A stretch of DNA of 64,000 nt from G965279355 sp965279355 (GTDB lineage Bacteria; Pseudomonadota; Alphaproteobacteria; CACIAM-22H2), in assembly GCA_965279355.1 (NCBI GenBank), contig OZ257155.1, positions 868,001 through 932,000 on the forward strand, given 5' to 3'. Shown piece by piece: positions 8,918-17,993 of the stretch. A program made the position numbers and the translations under genes. The notes beneath the pieces were generated by a model that ran no database searches, had not been told where the DNA came from, and worked only from the letters and a program-made list of their open reading frames with translations. Positions within the stretch are counted from its first letter, which is position 1; every line of letters starts with the position of its first letter.

Positions 8918-9787
8918 TCAGGCTGCTGCGCGAACCAGAACGATCATCTCGCCGATGCGCTCGAAGGTGAACTCCATCCGGTCTCCGGCCTTCACCGGCC
9001 CGACACCGGCGCAGGTTCCGGTCATGATGATGTCGCCGGGTTGCAGCGTATAATAGGCGGACGCCCAGGAGATCTGGCGCTGCACGCTGAGGATCATCTC
9101 ACTGGTGTTCGCCGCCTGCCGTAGCTCGCCGTTGACCTTCAGATTGAAATTCACGTTCTCTGGCCGGCCGAACTCGTCAGCGGTGACCAGCCACGGGCCG
9201 AGCACGGCAAAGCTGTCGAGCGACTTGCGGAAGCTGCGATCTTCAGGGCCGCGGATCACCATATCGAGCGCCATCGCATAACCGGCGACATAGTCGAGCG
9301 TCCGCTCTTCCGGAATATCGGCCCCTGTCCTGCCGATGATAACACCCAGTTCGGCCTCATGATCGGTGCGACGGTCGGGATACTTGACGATCACGCCATC
9401 CGCCGGTCCAACCAGCGAACTACAAGCCTTCAGGAACAGGCCCTGTTGCTCAATCGTCTTGTCCTGGCCCTGCGCGTAAGTCGAGATATCCTTGTCCGCC
9501 TTCGCCTCAGCCGCATGCGCGTGGTAGTTCGCGGGGGTGCCGATGATCTTGGATGGATTGGCGACCGGGCTGCGGAACTTTACCTGGCTGGCAAGGACGG
9601 CCGGCGCAATGTCGGCAGCCTTCTCCAGCAGCGGCCGCAGCACCGGGAGCTGCGCGATCAGCAAATCGCCGTGCGGCAGCGGATAAGCCGGTACGGCGAG
9701 ATGCAGGCGCACAGCTCCCGTGACATCATGGACCTTGTCGTCCCGCACCACACCGATGCGATCGTCGTTGAAACGGCAGAGACGCAT
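8918..9787 (-). CDS. Fumarylacetoacetate hydrolase family protein
   Basis: A 289-residue enzyme of the FAH superfamily. The metal site is visible as Glu144 and Glu146 in DHEAELGVIIG and Asp175 in ALDMVIRG; LQPGDIIMTGTCAGVG is the conserved C-terminal loop. Family members hydrolyse C-C bonds of acylpyruvates such as fumarylpyruvate, the gentisate ring-cleavage product after isomerisation, or act as hydratases or decarboxylases in meta-cleavage pathways. A gentisate-dioxygenase-like cupin is encoded at 15880, so fumarylpyruvate hydrolase is an attractive assignment. No maleylpyruvate isomerase is seen in the window. It lies 190 bases downstream of the MetE-like pair on the same strand and may be read from the same promoter. 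Confidence 0.85.
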   Translation of the reverse strand: MRLCRFNDDRIGVVRDDKVHDVTGAVRLHLAVPAYPLPHGDLLIAQLPVLRPLLEKAADIAPAVLASQVKFRSPVANPSKIIGTPANYHAHAAEAKADKDISTYAQGQDKTIEQQGLFLKACSSLVGPADGVIVKYPDRRTDHEAELGVIIGRTGADIPEERTLDYVAGYAMALDMVIRGPEDRSFRKSLDSFAVLGPWLVTADEFGRPENVNFNLKVNGELRQAANTSEMILSVQRQISWASAYYTLQPGDIIMTGTCAGVGPVKAGDRMEFTFERIGEMIVLVRAAA

Positions 9788-9845
9788 GTTTACCCCCGGC
9801 AGCGCTCGTGACGCTGTGTGTCGTTACAGTGAAAATTATTCTTTG

Positions 9846-9959
9846 CTAGAGATTTTCCCCGGCCTTTAATTCGATCTGTCGCGCCACATCGCGCAACGCC
9901 GGCAGGAACATCGCGATGGCTTGAGCCATTTTAATGCGGCGATAAATCGAGATAGCTCG
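9846..9959 (-). pseudogene. Possible C-terminal remnant of a lost gene
   Basis: In the gap between the FAH and MetE-like genes, the minus strand reads in-frame past the upstream stop as ISIYRRIKMAQAIAMF followed by LPALRDVARQIELKAGENL and a stop. The last part resembles the tail of an IclR-type regulator, but it is too short to be sure. No start or ribosome site is evident. It may be nothing more than an open reading. Confidence 0.2.
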
Positions 9960-9977
9960 CCCGCGACGCAGATCTCG

Positions 9978-11134
9978 TCAGGCGTGACCCCAGACTGACT
10001 TCGCAATCTCGACAAGGCGGGCCAGTTTCGCTTCTTCGTCCTTTTCCGTCAGCGGATTGCCCTTGATCGAACTGGCAAAGCCACACTGTGCGCTGACCGC
10101 CAGCTGATCCAGCGGCGCATATTTCGACGCTTCTTCGATCCGCCGCCTGAGCACATCGGCGCTTTCCAGAGCTGCTGACTTGCTCGACATGATGCCCAGG
10201 ACACAGGTCTTTCCCTTAGGCAGAAGCCGAAGTGGACTGAACGAACCGGCGCGCTCGCTATCCCACTCCAGGAAATAGCCCTGCACATTGATATTGTTGA
10301 AGAGGACATCTGCGACCGGATCGTATCCGCCTTCCGCTGCCCAGTTTCCCTCGCGGTTGCCACGGCACTGATGCAGCGTGAACGTCACATTCGAGGGGGC
10401 TCCTTCGATCACGTCATTTATGCGGCGGGCATATTCCCTGAGCAGCGTATCCGGATCGTTTCCCCAGCGCTGATAGGTCGCGCGCAGTTTCGGGTCGCAG
10501 AGGAATGCGATGCTGGTGTCATCGAACTGGATGTAGGTCGCGCCGGCATCCACAAGAGCCGCAATCTCCTGCCGGTAAGCCTTCGTCACGTCGGCCCAGA
10601 ATGCCTCCATGTCCTTGTAATGACCTTCCAGAATGCCTTTGTCGCCCAGCCCGTACATGTGAAGCAGAATCGGCGCAGGGATCGTCACCTTGGGCACCGC
10701 TTTGGTGTTGGCCTTGAGGAACTTGAAACCTTCCACAGTTGCGCTTGGCCGCCAGCGGATCGGTCCGTTGACCCAGAGGCGCGAGAATGCCTGCGCCACG
10801 CCGTCTTTGTTGCGCCACGCAAGCTCCATCGTGCCCGTGCGGTTGGCCGACATGCCCTCCCAGTTCATGATGAGATCAAGCCACCAGCTTCGCCGACGGA
10901 ATTCACCGTCGGTAACCGCCTTGAGTCCGACGCGCTCCTGCATCGCAACCACTTCACGAACGCATTCGTCCTCTACTGCGCGCAGATCGGCATGTCATGC
11001 GGACCGAGATTGTCTTCCGGCGTCTGCGGGCCCAGGAATTTCTCTCGCGCCTGCTTCAGCCGCTCCGGACGCAGAAGACTGCCGACCTGGTCGGCACGGA
11101 ACGGCGGGCGGGTCGTCACAGTCATATCGCTCAT
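9978..11134 (-). pseudogene. MetE-like (cobalamin-independent methionine synthase C-terminal family) protein, frameshifted
   Basis: Two reading frames together encode one MetE-like protein of about 385 residues. The N-terminal part starts at the ATG at 11134 (AAGGAA ribosome site) and reads through RADQVGSLLRPERLKQ to HDMP, then hits a stop at 10973. Skipping one base near 10989 restores DLRAVEDECVREVVAM and the rest to 9978. The zinc-site residues are intact downstream: LHQC, FLEWDSE and SAQCGF. Family members transfer methyl or alkyl groups to thiols. A single-base deletion or a sequencing error explains the break; with the rest so well kept, either the loss is recent or the gene is really intact. 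The intact homologue starts just upstream. Confidence 0.8.
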
Positions 11135-11153
11135 GTCATGTTCCTTTGGACTC

Positions 11154-12308
11154 TCATTGTGCGGCCCCGGTGCGCCACAGCTTTGCGCTGGCCAATGCCG
11201 CGCCATCGGCGAGCGCCTTAAGCTTGGCCCAAGCAATCTGGGGATGCGAACGTCCGCCAAAGCCGCAATCAGCGCCGGCGATCAGGTTTTCCCTGCCGAC
11301 CAGATTGGCATAGCGCAGCAGTCGTTGCGCCACCAGTTCGGGATGCTCGATAACATCGGTCGAATGCGTGACCACGCCGGGAATAAGAATCTTGCCGTCT
11401 GGTAACTTCACCTGCCTCCAGACGTCGTATTCGTGTTCGTGCCGCGCATTCGCACCTTCAATCAGATAGGCCTGCGCATTCACCTTCAGCATCAGGTCGA
11501 CGATGTGCCGGAATTCCAGATCATAGGCATGCGGCCCGTGCCAGCTACCCCAGCAGAGATGATAGCGGACCTGTTCGGGTGGAATTCCAGCAAGCGCATG
11601 ATTGAGCGCTTCGACGCGGAGCTCAGACCGCTTGCGGAACGCATCGAGCCCCATCTGCATGCCGATACGGTCCCACAGCGCCGGCAGCCATGCATCGTCG
11701 ACCTGAAGAATGAAGCCGGCGGCGGCGATTGCCTGGTACTCAACCTTCATCGCGTCGGCAATGGCGAACAGGTATTCCTCGTCCGTCTTATAATACTCGT
11801 TGACCCGGTACACCTCGAGACTGGCCGGTGCCGTAGATGTCATGAACGATCCGGCCGGCGTCAGCATTGCCCTGGCAACGTCAAGCTCATGCTTGAGCGC
11901 CGCACCGCCGGAATATGTCACTGGCGCGGCACAGACATAGGTCTTGCGGCGCCCGCCCATCTGTCCGCCCGGCATGAAGAACAGCGTGCCACGATCACTG
12001 GCGTACTGATAAAACTCGGCGAATTCTTCCCGATCCTTGCCCTGCTGGATCAGCGGCTTCCCGCCGCCCGGCGGACGCTCTTCGTATCCCCCAAAACGCC
12101 CTTCCATGTACCCGAGCCAATCGCCGAATTTTGTGTATTCGCCCTCGTTTGGGATATCGATGCCGATTGCCTTCTGCTTTTCGACGACCGCGCACACGCC
12201 CTCCCGAAGCGCCGCATCGTCCGCGCTTCCGGTCCTGGTGTCGAGCGGCGGCAGATACGGCAGGCTGCCGACATGGGTGGTCAGTATCCTATCGGTGCTC
12301 CGCCTCAT
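11154..12308 (-). CDS. MetE-like zinc-dependent methyltransferase-family protein
   Basis: A 384-residue protein of the cobalamin-independent methionine synthase C-terminal family, much shorter than true MetE (about 750 residues). The zinc ligands fit: His and Cys in YHLCWGSWHG, Glu in LIEGANARHEHEY, and Cys in GADCGFGG. The N-terminus has THVGSLP. Relatives include methyltransferases acting on homocysteine and epoxyalkane:coenzyme M transferase, so thiol alkyl or methyl transfer is the expected chemistry. The ATG at 12308 has a strong GGGAGGAAC ribosome site. It is first in an operon with the frameshifted paralogue, and the candidate MarR operator at 12329 lies just upstream. A role in handling methyl groups from methoxylated aromatics is inferred from context only. 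Confidence 0.85.
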   Translation of the reverse strand: MRRSTDRILTTHVGSLPYLPPLDTRTGSADDAALREGVCAVVEKQKAIGIDIPNEGEYTKFGDWLGYMEGRFGGYEERPPGGGKPLIQQGKDREEFAEFYQYASDRGTLFFMPGGQMGGRRKTYVCAAPVTYSGGAALKHELDVARAMLTPAGSFMTSTAPASLEVYRVNEYYKTDEEYLFAIADAMKVEYQAIAAAGFILQVDDAWLPALWDRIGMQMGLDAFRKRSELRVEALNHALAGIPPEQVRYHLCWGSWHGPHAYDLEFRHIVDLMLKVNAQAYLIEGANARHEHEYDVWRQVKLPDGKILIPGVVTHSTDVIEHPELVAQRLLRYANLVGRENLIAGADCGFGGRSHPQIAWAKLKALADGAALASAKLWRTGAAQ

Positions 12309-12328
12309 CGTTCCTCCCATGCATTTTA

Positions 12329-12360
12329 TCATAGTACTGACTATCTGAAATTTACGTCAA
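12329..12360 (-). promoter_or_regulatory. Promoter with candidate MarR operator for MetE-like operon
   Basis: The exact 12-mer TCATAGTACTGA lies at 12329-12340, about 20 bases before the start codon at 12308. On the minus strand a TTGACG (-35, at 12355-12360) is followed after 18 bases by TACTAT inside the 12-mer. The same 12-mer recurs at four other promoters in the region. The promoter boxes are less sure than the operator. Confidence 0.6.
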
Positions 12361-12489
12361 CCCACACCTTCACCCTATCCGGCACACAGACGAGTGGGCG
12401 TCTCACTGGCTCGCGTGGGTCACGGAAATCCAGTGTGTGGTCATCAGATATCGGTCCCGCGAAATGCCCGTATCCCTGACATTCGGGAC

Positions 12490-14463
12490 TCAACCCATCA
12501 TCGTCGCCGGAAGCCACAAGGTAAGTCCGGGAAATACCGTCAGAATCGCGAGGACGATCAGTGCCGCGATGCAGAACGGCGTTACACCCTTGAAAATCGT
12601 GGCGACAGGAATGTTGTCGATCGCCTTCAGCACGTACATGGTGAGACCGAACGGAGGCGAGATACCACCAATCTCAACCACGAAAAGCATGAGAACGCCC
12701 CACCAGATGATGTCATAACCGACCCCTGTGACGAGCGGCGTCACGATGGGGACCGTGATGATCATGATGGCGTAAGAATCCATAAATGTACCAAGCACGA
12801 CAAATGCGGCCAGTAGCAGCGCGACGACGGCCAGAGGCTCCCATCCAAGGGAAACGATGTATTTGGTGGCATGTTCGGTCAGTCCCGACACCAATGTGAA
12901 GAAAGCGAAGATCAGCGCCCCGAAAATCAGCGGATAGATCAGCGCTGTGGTTGACGTCGTCTCGCCCATGACATCCCAGAACTGCTTGCGGCGGAGCTTG
13001 CCCCGCAGCAAGGCCGCGAGGAACGCTCCAAACGCGCCGACGGCAGCGGCTTCGGTCGCAGTGAAGACGCCGGTGTAGAGCCCCCCGAGAATAACCACAA
13101 AGAGCGTCATGATCGGACCGCAGCGACGCAACGCAGTGCGGAGCTCGCCCGGCCGCGGCGTCACCGCAGCCGGCGCGGCCCCTGGCGACAGCTTTACGTA
13201 CAGCAGAATCGTCGCCAAATAAGCAGCCACGACGATCAGTGACGGCACAACCGATGCAATGAAAAGCTGGCCAATCGATGCTTCGGTCAGAAGAGCGAAC
13301 AGCACCAGCGGGCCCGACCCGGGAGGCACGAGATTGCCGAGCGTGCCGCCGGCGGCGACACACCCCGAGGAAAGCGCCGGCGAATAGCCTCGCGCACGCA
13401 TCTCGGGCAAAGCGACGCGACCGACAGTCGCGGCGGTGGCAACCGTCGACCCTGTCATGGCGCCAAATCCTGCGCAGCCGCCGATCGTTGCCATCGCAAG
13501 GCCGCCAGGAAATCGGCTGAACAACGCATGCGCCAGAGCATACACGTCATCCGCCATGCCAGCCACGGCCGCAAAGCTTCCCATCATCAGAAAGAGCGGC
13601 AGCACGGCTACCTGACTGTTCGTCATAAATCCTGTGACTTCGGTCGCCAAGGTGCTGAAGGCGGGCGGAAATCCGATGAACAGCGCCGTCCCCACAATTC
13701 CCATAAGGCCCATCACGGCATTCACCGGAACGAGCATGAGCAGCAGCACCCACATCAAGGCGCAGAAAATCCCGATAGTCAGACCGGTATGCTTGCTGGC
13801 GAGGCCCTCGAATGTGCCGAAGTCAAAAACGCCGTATCCGATCAGCGTCATGAAGACTGCGACAACACCCGTCGCAACCACCCACGCCGTGGGCGAAGAT
13901 TCGCGGATACCAGCCGACGGACGGTACAGGATCGCGTTTACCAGTCTCTTCGCCGCAATCACCACCTGAATCAGGACGCAAATCCAAAGCAGCACCGACA
14001 CCGCCCACATGAAGGGGCCCTGGCGCCAGCCGAGAATTACCGTCGTCCGCTTCTGCTGGCTCACATCATCGGCAAAACCCATTACGTGCCAGGCAAGCAG
14101 CGCAAAAAACAGCAGCACCGTCAACGCGCCGACTGTCTCGACCCATGCAGCCAGCCGCCCCCTGATCCATGTTTCGAGGAGGTCGAGCCTCAGATTGATG
14201 TCCTTGGAAATGCCATAGGGAAGGCAAGACGTAATTGTAACGGCAAAAAGCATCGCGACAATTTCGTTGAGACCGAGAACTGGCGCGTTCGCAAGCCAGC
14301 GCGCCAATACATCGAGCATGGTAATTCCCGAGATTGCCAGCATCCCGACCACGCCGATAAAGGCTATTGGCCTGCTCACCTCGACTGCGCGTCTCTCCAG
14401 TCGATCGAGAAACTCCGCGATTGGAATATGACGATCGAGGCCCTCGCCGTGCGGCATATTCAT
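12490..14463 (-). CDS. TRAP transporter fused permease (DctQM type)
   Basis: A 657-residue membrane protein joining both TRAP permease parts. Residues ~30-185 form a DctQ-like four-helix small subunit (ISGITMLDVLARWL; CLPYGISKDINLRLDLLE). After a linker, residues ~200-650 form the large DctM subunit with many hydrophobic helices and MGSFAAVAGMADDVYA, GSTVATAATVGRVALPEM and GTFMDSYAIMIITVPI. It imports an organic acid using a sodium or proton gradient together with the DctP-type protein encoded divergently at 14740. A one-mismatch copy of the shared operator lies 37 bases upstream. Confidence 0.93.
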   Translation of the reverse strand: MNMPHGEGLDRHIPIAEFLDRLERRAVEVSRPIAFIGVVGMLAISGITMLDVLARWLANAPVLGLNEIVAMLFAVTITSCLPYGISKDINLRLDLLETWIRGRLAAWVETVGALTVLLFFALLAWHVMGFADDVSQQKRTTVILGWRQGPFMWAVSVLLWICVLIQVVIAAKRLVNAILYRPSAGIRESSPTAWVVATGVVAVFMTLIGYGVFDFGTFEGLASKHTGLTIGIFCALMWVLLLMLVPVNAVMGLMGIVGTALFIGFPPAFSTLATEVTGFMTNSQVAVLPLFLMMGSFAAVAGMADDVYALAHALFSRFPGGLAMATIGGCAGFGAMTGSTVATAATVGRVALPEMRARGYSPALSSGCVAAGGTLGNLVPPGSGPLVLFALLTEASIGQLFIASVVPSLIVVAAYLATILLYVKLSPGAAPAAVTPRPGELRTALRRCGPIMTLFVVILGGLYTGVFTATEAAAVGAFGAFLAALLRGKLRRKQFWDVMGETTSTTALIYPLIFGALIFAFFTLVSGLTEHATKYIVSLGWEPLAVVALLLAAFVVLGTFMDSYAIMIITVPIVTPLVTGVGYDIIWWGVLMLFVVEIGGISPPFGLTMYVLKAIDNIPVATIFKGVTPFCIAALIVLAILTVFPGLTLWLPATMMG

Positions 14464-14499
14464 CTGCGCCCTCCCCCGCCCCGCCTTTTCGATTTGTAT

Positions 14500-14511
14500 T
14501 CATACTACTGA
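14500..14511 (-). promoter_or_regulatory. Variant copy of the shared 12-bp operator
   Basis: TCATACTACTGA differs from the shared TCATAGTACTGA at one base. It lies 37 bases upstream of the TRAP permease start on the minus strand, in the same position as the exact copies at other promoters. No clear -35 box is visible. Confidence 0.5.
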
Positions 14512-14632
14512 TTATCTTTATGAATAGTCCACCGTAAGACACAGGCGAATTTTCGATTGGAGCTTGGCGGGGTGAGGGCATTTCAAAGCGGATGAAATCG
14601 GCCAGTCAGCCGGATGCAGCGCCGCGGGGGCG

Positions 14633-14661
14633 TTGACTCAGTACTATGACAATGGTATCGC
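14633..14661 (+). promoter_or_regulatory. Promoter with MarR operator for the TRAP binding protein
   Basis: TTGACT (14633-14638), a 17-base spacer and TATCGC (14656-14661) form a plausible sigma-70 promoter. The operator 12-mer TCAGTACTATGA occupies 14638-14649, inside the spacer, so a bound regulator would block the polymerase. Confidence 0.65.
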
Positions 14662-14739
14662 CTTAACGCTGCAGCGGTCGCAATTCCGCTGCGGAAACGA
14701 ATAAATGCCGGCTCACAGCCGCACCAAGGGAGGATTAGC

Positions 14740-15750
14740 ATGCTCAGTCGGGTGATTCTGGCAGCTGCCGCTAGTACCTGGGCGCTTTTGGCGTCATCGC
14801 AACTCCAGGCGCAGGAAGTGAGGCTTATTTTCGCCTCCGGAAGCCCTGCCGGTACGCCGAATAGCGTATTTTATCAGAAGTGGGTGGACCGCGTTAACGA
14901 ACAGGGCAAAGGTGTCCTCCGGGTCGAGCTTCGCGACGGCGAGTCCATCGCAAATTTTATCAATGTTTATGACCGTGTTCAGAATGACGTTGTTCAGATC
15001 GGCTGGTCGATCCATTCGCTGATTGGCAGCCGGTTTCCGCTATCCGATGTCGTTTCGCTACCGTTCCAGGGCGACGACAACGTCGCATGCTCCGCCGCGT
15101 TCTGGCGCCTGTACAAGAGCGGCGTCGTGGACAACGAGTACCAGGACATCGTCCCTCTCTGGTTCGGCTGCCTCACGGCATCGCACCTCCATTGGGCCAA
15201 AGCACCGCGCTCGCTGGAAGATCTGAACGGGCTGAAGTTCCGTGTGAACGGCAAGCTGCCTGGGCGTGTGATCCAGCTTCTCGGCGGAACGCCGGTTTCG
15301 ATGGCCGGCGGTGAAATGTACGAAGGCCTGCAGCGTGGCACGATCGATGGCGTCTCCACGTCGTGGCCGGGATTTGAGCCATACAAGCTGCACGAAGTCT
15401 CGTTCTATCACCTTGAAGTACCCGTGGGCGTCACCCCCAGCATGCACTTCATGTCCAAGAAGAAGTTCGATGCCTTGCCCCAGAAGGCCCGTGAAATCAT
15501 CGCCGCGAATTCGGGCGAAGGCCCAAGCCGGGACATGGGTGCCTATATTCAGGAATCCGGAAATCGCGCCAGAGCCGTTGTCGCGAATTCCGACAAGCAT
15601 CAGATCGTGAAGTTGACGCCGCAGCAGCTCGAAGCGTGGAAGAAAAAGACACAGCCCGCGGTGGACGAATGGGCAAAGGAGCGCCAGGGCGGTGACAAGG
15701 CGATCGAAATGTTCAACAAACACTATGCCGATGTAGCGGCTGGCCGCTAA
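14740..15750 (+). CDS. TRAP transporter solute-binding protein (DctP type)
   Basis: A 336-residue periplasmic protein with a signal peptide (residues 1-25, ending SQLQAQ). The mature part starts EVRLIFASGSPAGTPNS; LEDLNGLKFRVNGKLPGRVI and the typical TRAP segment GLQRGTIDGVSTSWPGFEPY follow. It should capture the substrate for the DctQM permease encoded divergently. The ribosome site GGAGGAT precedes the ATG, and a strong terminator follows at 15771. Both transporter halves carry the shared operator, so uptake is presumably induced with the catabolic genes. The ligand is probably an aromatic or related carboxylate. Confidence 0.92.
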   Translation: MLSRVILAAAASTWALLASSQLQAQEVRLIFASGSPAGTPNSVFYQKWVDRVNEQGKGVLRVELRDGESIANFINVYDRVQNDVVQIGWSIHSLIGSRFPLSDVVSLPFQGDDNVACSAAFWRLYKSGVVDNEYQDIVPLWFGCLTASHLHWAKAPRSLEDLNGLKFRVNGKLPGRVIQLLGGTPVSMAGGEMYEGLQRGTIDGVSTSWPGFEPYKLHEVSFYHLEVPVGVTPSMHFMSKKKFDALPQKAREIIAANSGEGPSRDMGAYIQESGNRARAVVANSDKHQIVKLTPQQLEAWKKKTQPAVDEWAKERQGGDKAIEMFNKHYADVAAGR

Positions 15751-15770
15751 ACACACCCGCGAGACGACAA

Positions 15771-15798
15771 AGCCCGGCGCCGTGGCGCCGGGCTTTTT
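15771..15798 (+). terminator. Rho-independent terminator after the TRAP binding protein
   Basis: An 11-bp perfect stem (AGCCCGGCGCC paired with GGCGCCGGGCT), a very short loop and five T residues, 20 bases after the stop codon at 15750. It separates this gene from the convergent gentisate-dioxygenase-like gene. Confidence 0.9.
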
Positions 15799-15879
15799 AT
15801 TCCGACCGGGAGTGCCATCCGCCGATACGCAAGACTAGCGGCTGGCCGCCTAAAGAGCACAAGCAGCCGTTGCGCTTCG

Positions 15880-16887
15880 CTACCGCGTAAACTCTTCCTT
15901 CAGGATGCCGAGACCGCGATACACCTCGCGGTCCGACACGACGAAGATTGTCGCCGTCGTGCTTTTCGCCAGATGACTGATCCAGTTGCCCTGCGGCAGG
16001 GTGAAGATGTCACGGCGGGCCCAGGCGATCGTATGCGCGCTCGCTGTCGTCTCGCCTTCGCCTTCAACGATGGCGCAAACCGCGTTCGCATTGGTGCGGA
16101 AACGCACGGTAGGACTGCCCGCGTCCAGCTGAATCAGGTAGCAGTCCAGCGACGCCATTGTGGCGCCCGCCGTCATAGGATTCACATAGCGGACTCGCCG
16201 GGATCCGTCCGCGCTGACAGGCGCCGCCCTCACAGCGGACATTGCGTTGGCCAGGGGATAACGAAAGACCGGAGAGTAGCCACTCACCGTCTCAATTCCG
16301 TCGGGAACAATGTTCGCCGAGGCAAAGGCCACATCCTCCGGATGCGGCGGCACCGCATTCACCGGGCCAGGCTGGAAATGCGTCGTTCCGAGATGTTGGT
16401 GCAGCGGCACGTCCAGCACATCCAGCCAGGTAATGACATCCGTGCCGCCATGGACATGTTCATGCCAGCAGCCACCGGGGGTGATCACGAGATCCCCTTC
16501 TTCCATCGGACAGGGCTTGCCGTCGACGATGGTTGTTGCGCCGGAACCTTCAAGGACGAAGCGCAGGGCATTCATGGAATGACGATGTGGCCGCGCCCTC
16601 TCACCAGGCAGCAGAATCTGCACCGCGGCGGCGATATTCCGAACCGTCGCCTCATCTTCAATGCTGCGCCGATCGGGGTTGACGAGCGAAAGGACACGAC
16701 GCTCGATTGCTGCCGGCGACTGGATCTCGGTTGTTCCCGCGATCAGGGGGCGCAGCGTCCGCCAGTTCCAGACGTGCGGCTGGGCCGGCTCGGCATTCGG
16801 CTTATGCGCCGTCGGGCTTTCCCAAAGCGGCACGACATGCGCCTTTTGCCAGGCGTTCCTCAGCTCGCTGGAGACTTCGTCCGTCAT
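15880..16887 (-). CDS. Gentisate 1,2-dioxygenase-like cupin
   Basis: A 335-residue bicupin enzyme. The first cupin carries PHRHSMNALRFVLEG (His101, His103) and PGGCWHEH (His142, His144), as in gentisate 1,2-dioxygenase and related iron(II) ring-cleavage enzymes; the second cupin is degenerate. Gentisate dioxygenase opens gentisate to maleylpyruvate. It is the last gene of the operon that starts with an oxygenase resembling salicylate 5-hydroxylase, whose product would be gentisate, so the assignment fits. Relatives also act on salicylate or 1-hydroxy-2-naphthoate. The ATG at 16887 is chosen; a TTG at 16902 is the alternative. Confidence 0.85.
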   Translation of the reverse strand: MTDEVSSELRNAWQKAHVVPLWESPTAHKPNAEPAQPHVWNWRTLRPLIAGTTEIQSPAAIERRVLSLVNPDRRSIEDEATVRNIAAAVQILLPGERARPHRHSMNALRFVLEGSGATTIVDGKPCPMEEGDLVITPGGCWHEHVHGGTDVITWLDVLDVPLHQHLGTTHFQPGPVNAVPPHPEDVAFASANIVPDGIETVSGYSPVFRYPLANAMSAVRAAPVSADGSRRVRYVNPMTAGATMASLDCYLIQLDAGSPTVRFRTNANAVCAIVEGEGETTASAHTIAWARRDIFTLPQGNWISHLAKSTTATIFVVSDREVYRGLGILKEEFTR

Positions 16888-16906
16888 AAGAGTGTCCGCC
16901 AATAGC

Positions 16907-17968
16907 CTATGCGGCGACCTTCGGGGCGTGCTGCATCACTTCCTTAGCAAAGAGACGGAGCGACGACAAAGCCTTGTCGACCGGCAGGGTTTCAAAGTTG
17001 ATCTGCAGCGAGGCATGCTCAAAGACGCCATAACGGTCGAAGACGGTCTGCATGATTGAATTCACTTCTTCGGGCGAGCCGATCCAGGCGCTGCCCGACT
17101 CTATCTGAGTTTCCATATTCAGGTTTTTGATCTTCTGGAACATTTTCTCGTAACCGGGATAGGCCGCCGAAGTCTTGCCGTCGACCCATTCCGCTGCAGC
17201 GTCAATCTGGGAAGCGAAATAATGATCGATCAACGGCTTGGCGACGCGGCGCGCCGACACCCCGTCCGGCTCGCAGTACATGTGAAACGCCAGCATGACC
17301 TCGCCGGTGCCGGGATGGCCAGCCACCTTCCATGCATCGCGATAGAGCTTGATCAGTTCCTTGACACGATCGCCCAGCGGAATCGCCATGATTGAGTATC
17401 CGTTGCGGCCTGCGAATTCAAAACTGTCGGGCGTATTTACCGCGGCGATGTAGATCTTCGGGCGCGGCTTCTGGGTCGGACGCGGAAGAGAGGTTGTCGC
17501 CGGGAACTTCCTGAATTTTCCCTCATGGGAAACATTCTCCCCGTTCAGCAGCAGTTCAAGCTGCTCCAGCCCCTCGCGGAAACGATCCACCGATTCATCC
17601 TGCGAGATGCCGAAACGGCGGAACTCGTGCGGCAGAAATGCGCGCGCGAGGCCTACATCGAGCCGACCCTGTGACAGCGCATCGACCATCCCGATTTCGC
17701 CCGCCATCTTGAGCGGATGATTGAACACCGGCAGCAGCGCCCCCGTCATCAGGCGGATCCAGCGGGTACGCTGGGCAACGGCGGCCAGGAAGATCAGGGG
17801 ATTGGGGCTGTATCCGCCGTAGGGATGGAAATAGTGCTCGACCATGCGCACATGCGTGAAGCCGACGCGCTCGGCTTCCGCCGCGATGTCGAGACATTCG
17901 CTGAAATACTGCGCGGGCGGCTTCTCGGCCGGACTGAGATCCGGAAAAAATTGTACGCCGAATTGCAA
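16907..17968 (-). CDS. Luciferase-like flavin-dependent oxidoreductase
   Basis: A 353-residue protein of the bacterial luciferase-like (LLM) superfamily: MQFGVQFFPDLSP at the start, HVRMVEHYFHPYGGYSPNP, and GRLDVGLARAFLPHEFRRFG. These enzymes use reduced FMN or F420 to oxygenate or reduce substrates in the cytoplasm. It lies between the oxygenase beta subunit and the gentisate-dioxygenase-like gene with short gaps (25 and 19 bases), so it belongs to the same operon. Its role in the pathway is not clear from known salicylate routes, which makes it a clue to a modified substrate. No flavin reductase gene is near. Confidence 0.85.
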   Translation of the reverse strand: MQFGVQFFPDLSPAEKPPAQYFSECLDIAAEAERVGFTHVRMVEHYFHPYGGYSPNPLIFLAAVAQRTRWIRLMTGALLPVFNHPLKMAGEIGMVDALSQGRLDVGLARAFLPHEFRRFGISQDESVDRFREGLEQLELLLNGENVSHEGKFRKFPATTSLPRPTQKPRPKIYIAAVNTPDSFEFAGRNGYSIMAIPLGDRVKELIKLYRDAWKVAGHPGTGEVMLAFHMYCEPDGVSARRVAKPLIDHYFASQIDAAAEWVDGKTSAAYPGYEKMFQKIKNLNMETQIESGSAWIGSPEEVNSIMQTVFDRYGVFEHASLQINFETLPVDKALSSLRLFAKEVMQHAPKVAA

Positions 17969-17993
17969 GCTCGCCTCCTGAGATAAAGGATGA

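Noticed and set aside
12394..14511. Open frames on the + strand opposite the TRAP permease
   Set aside because: Antisense shadows of a membrane protein, giving Arg/His/Asn-rich products with no known domain.
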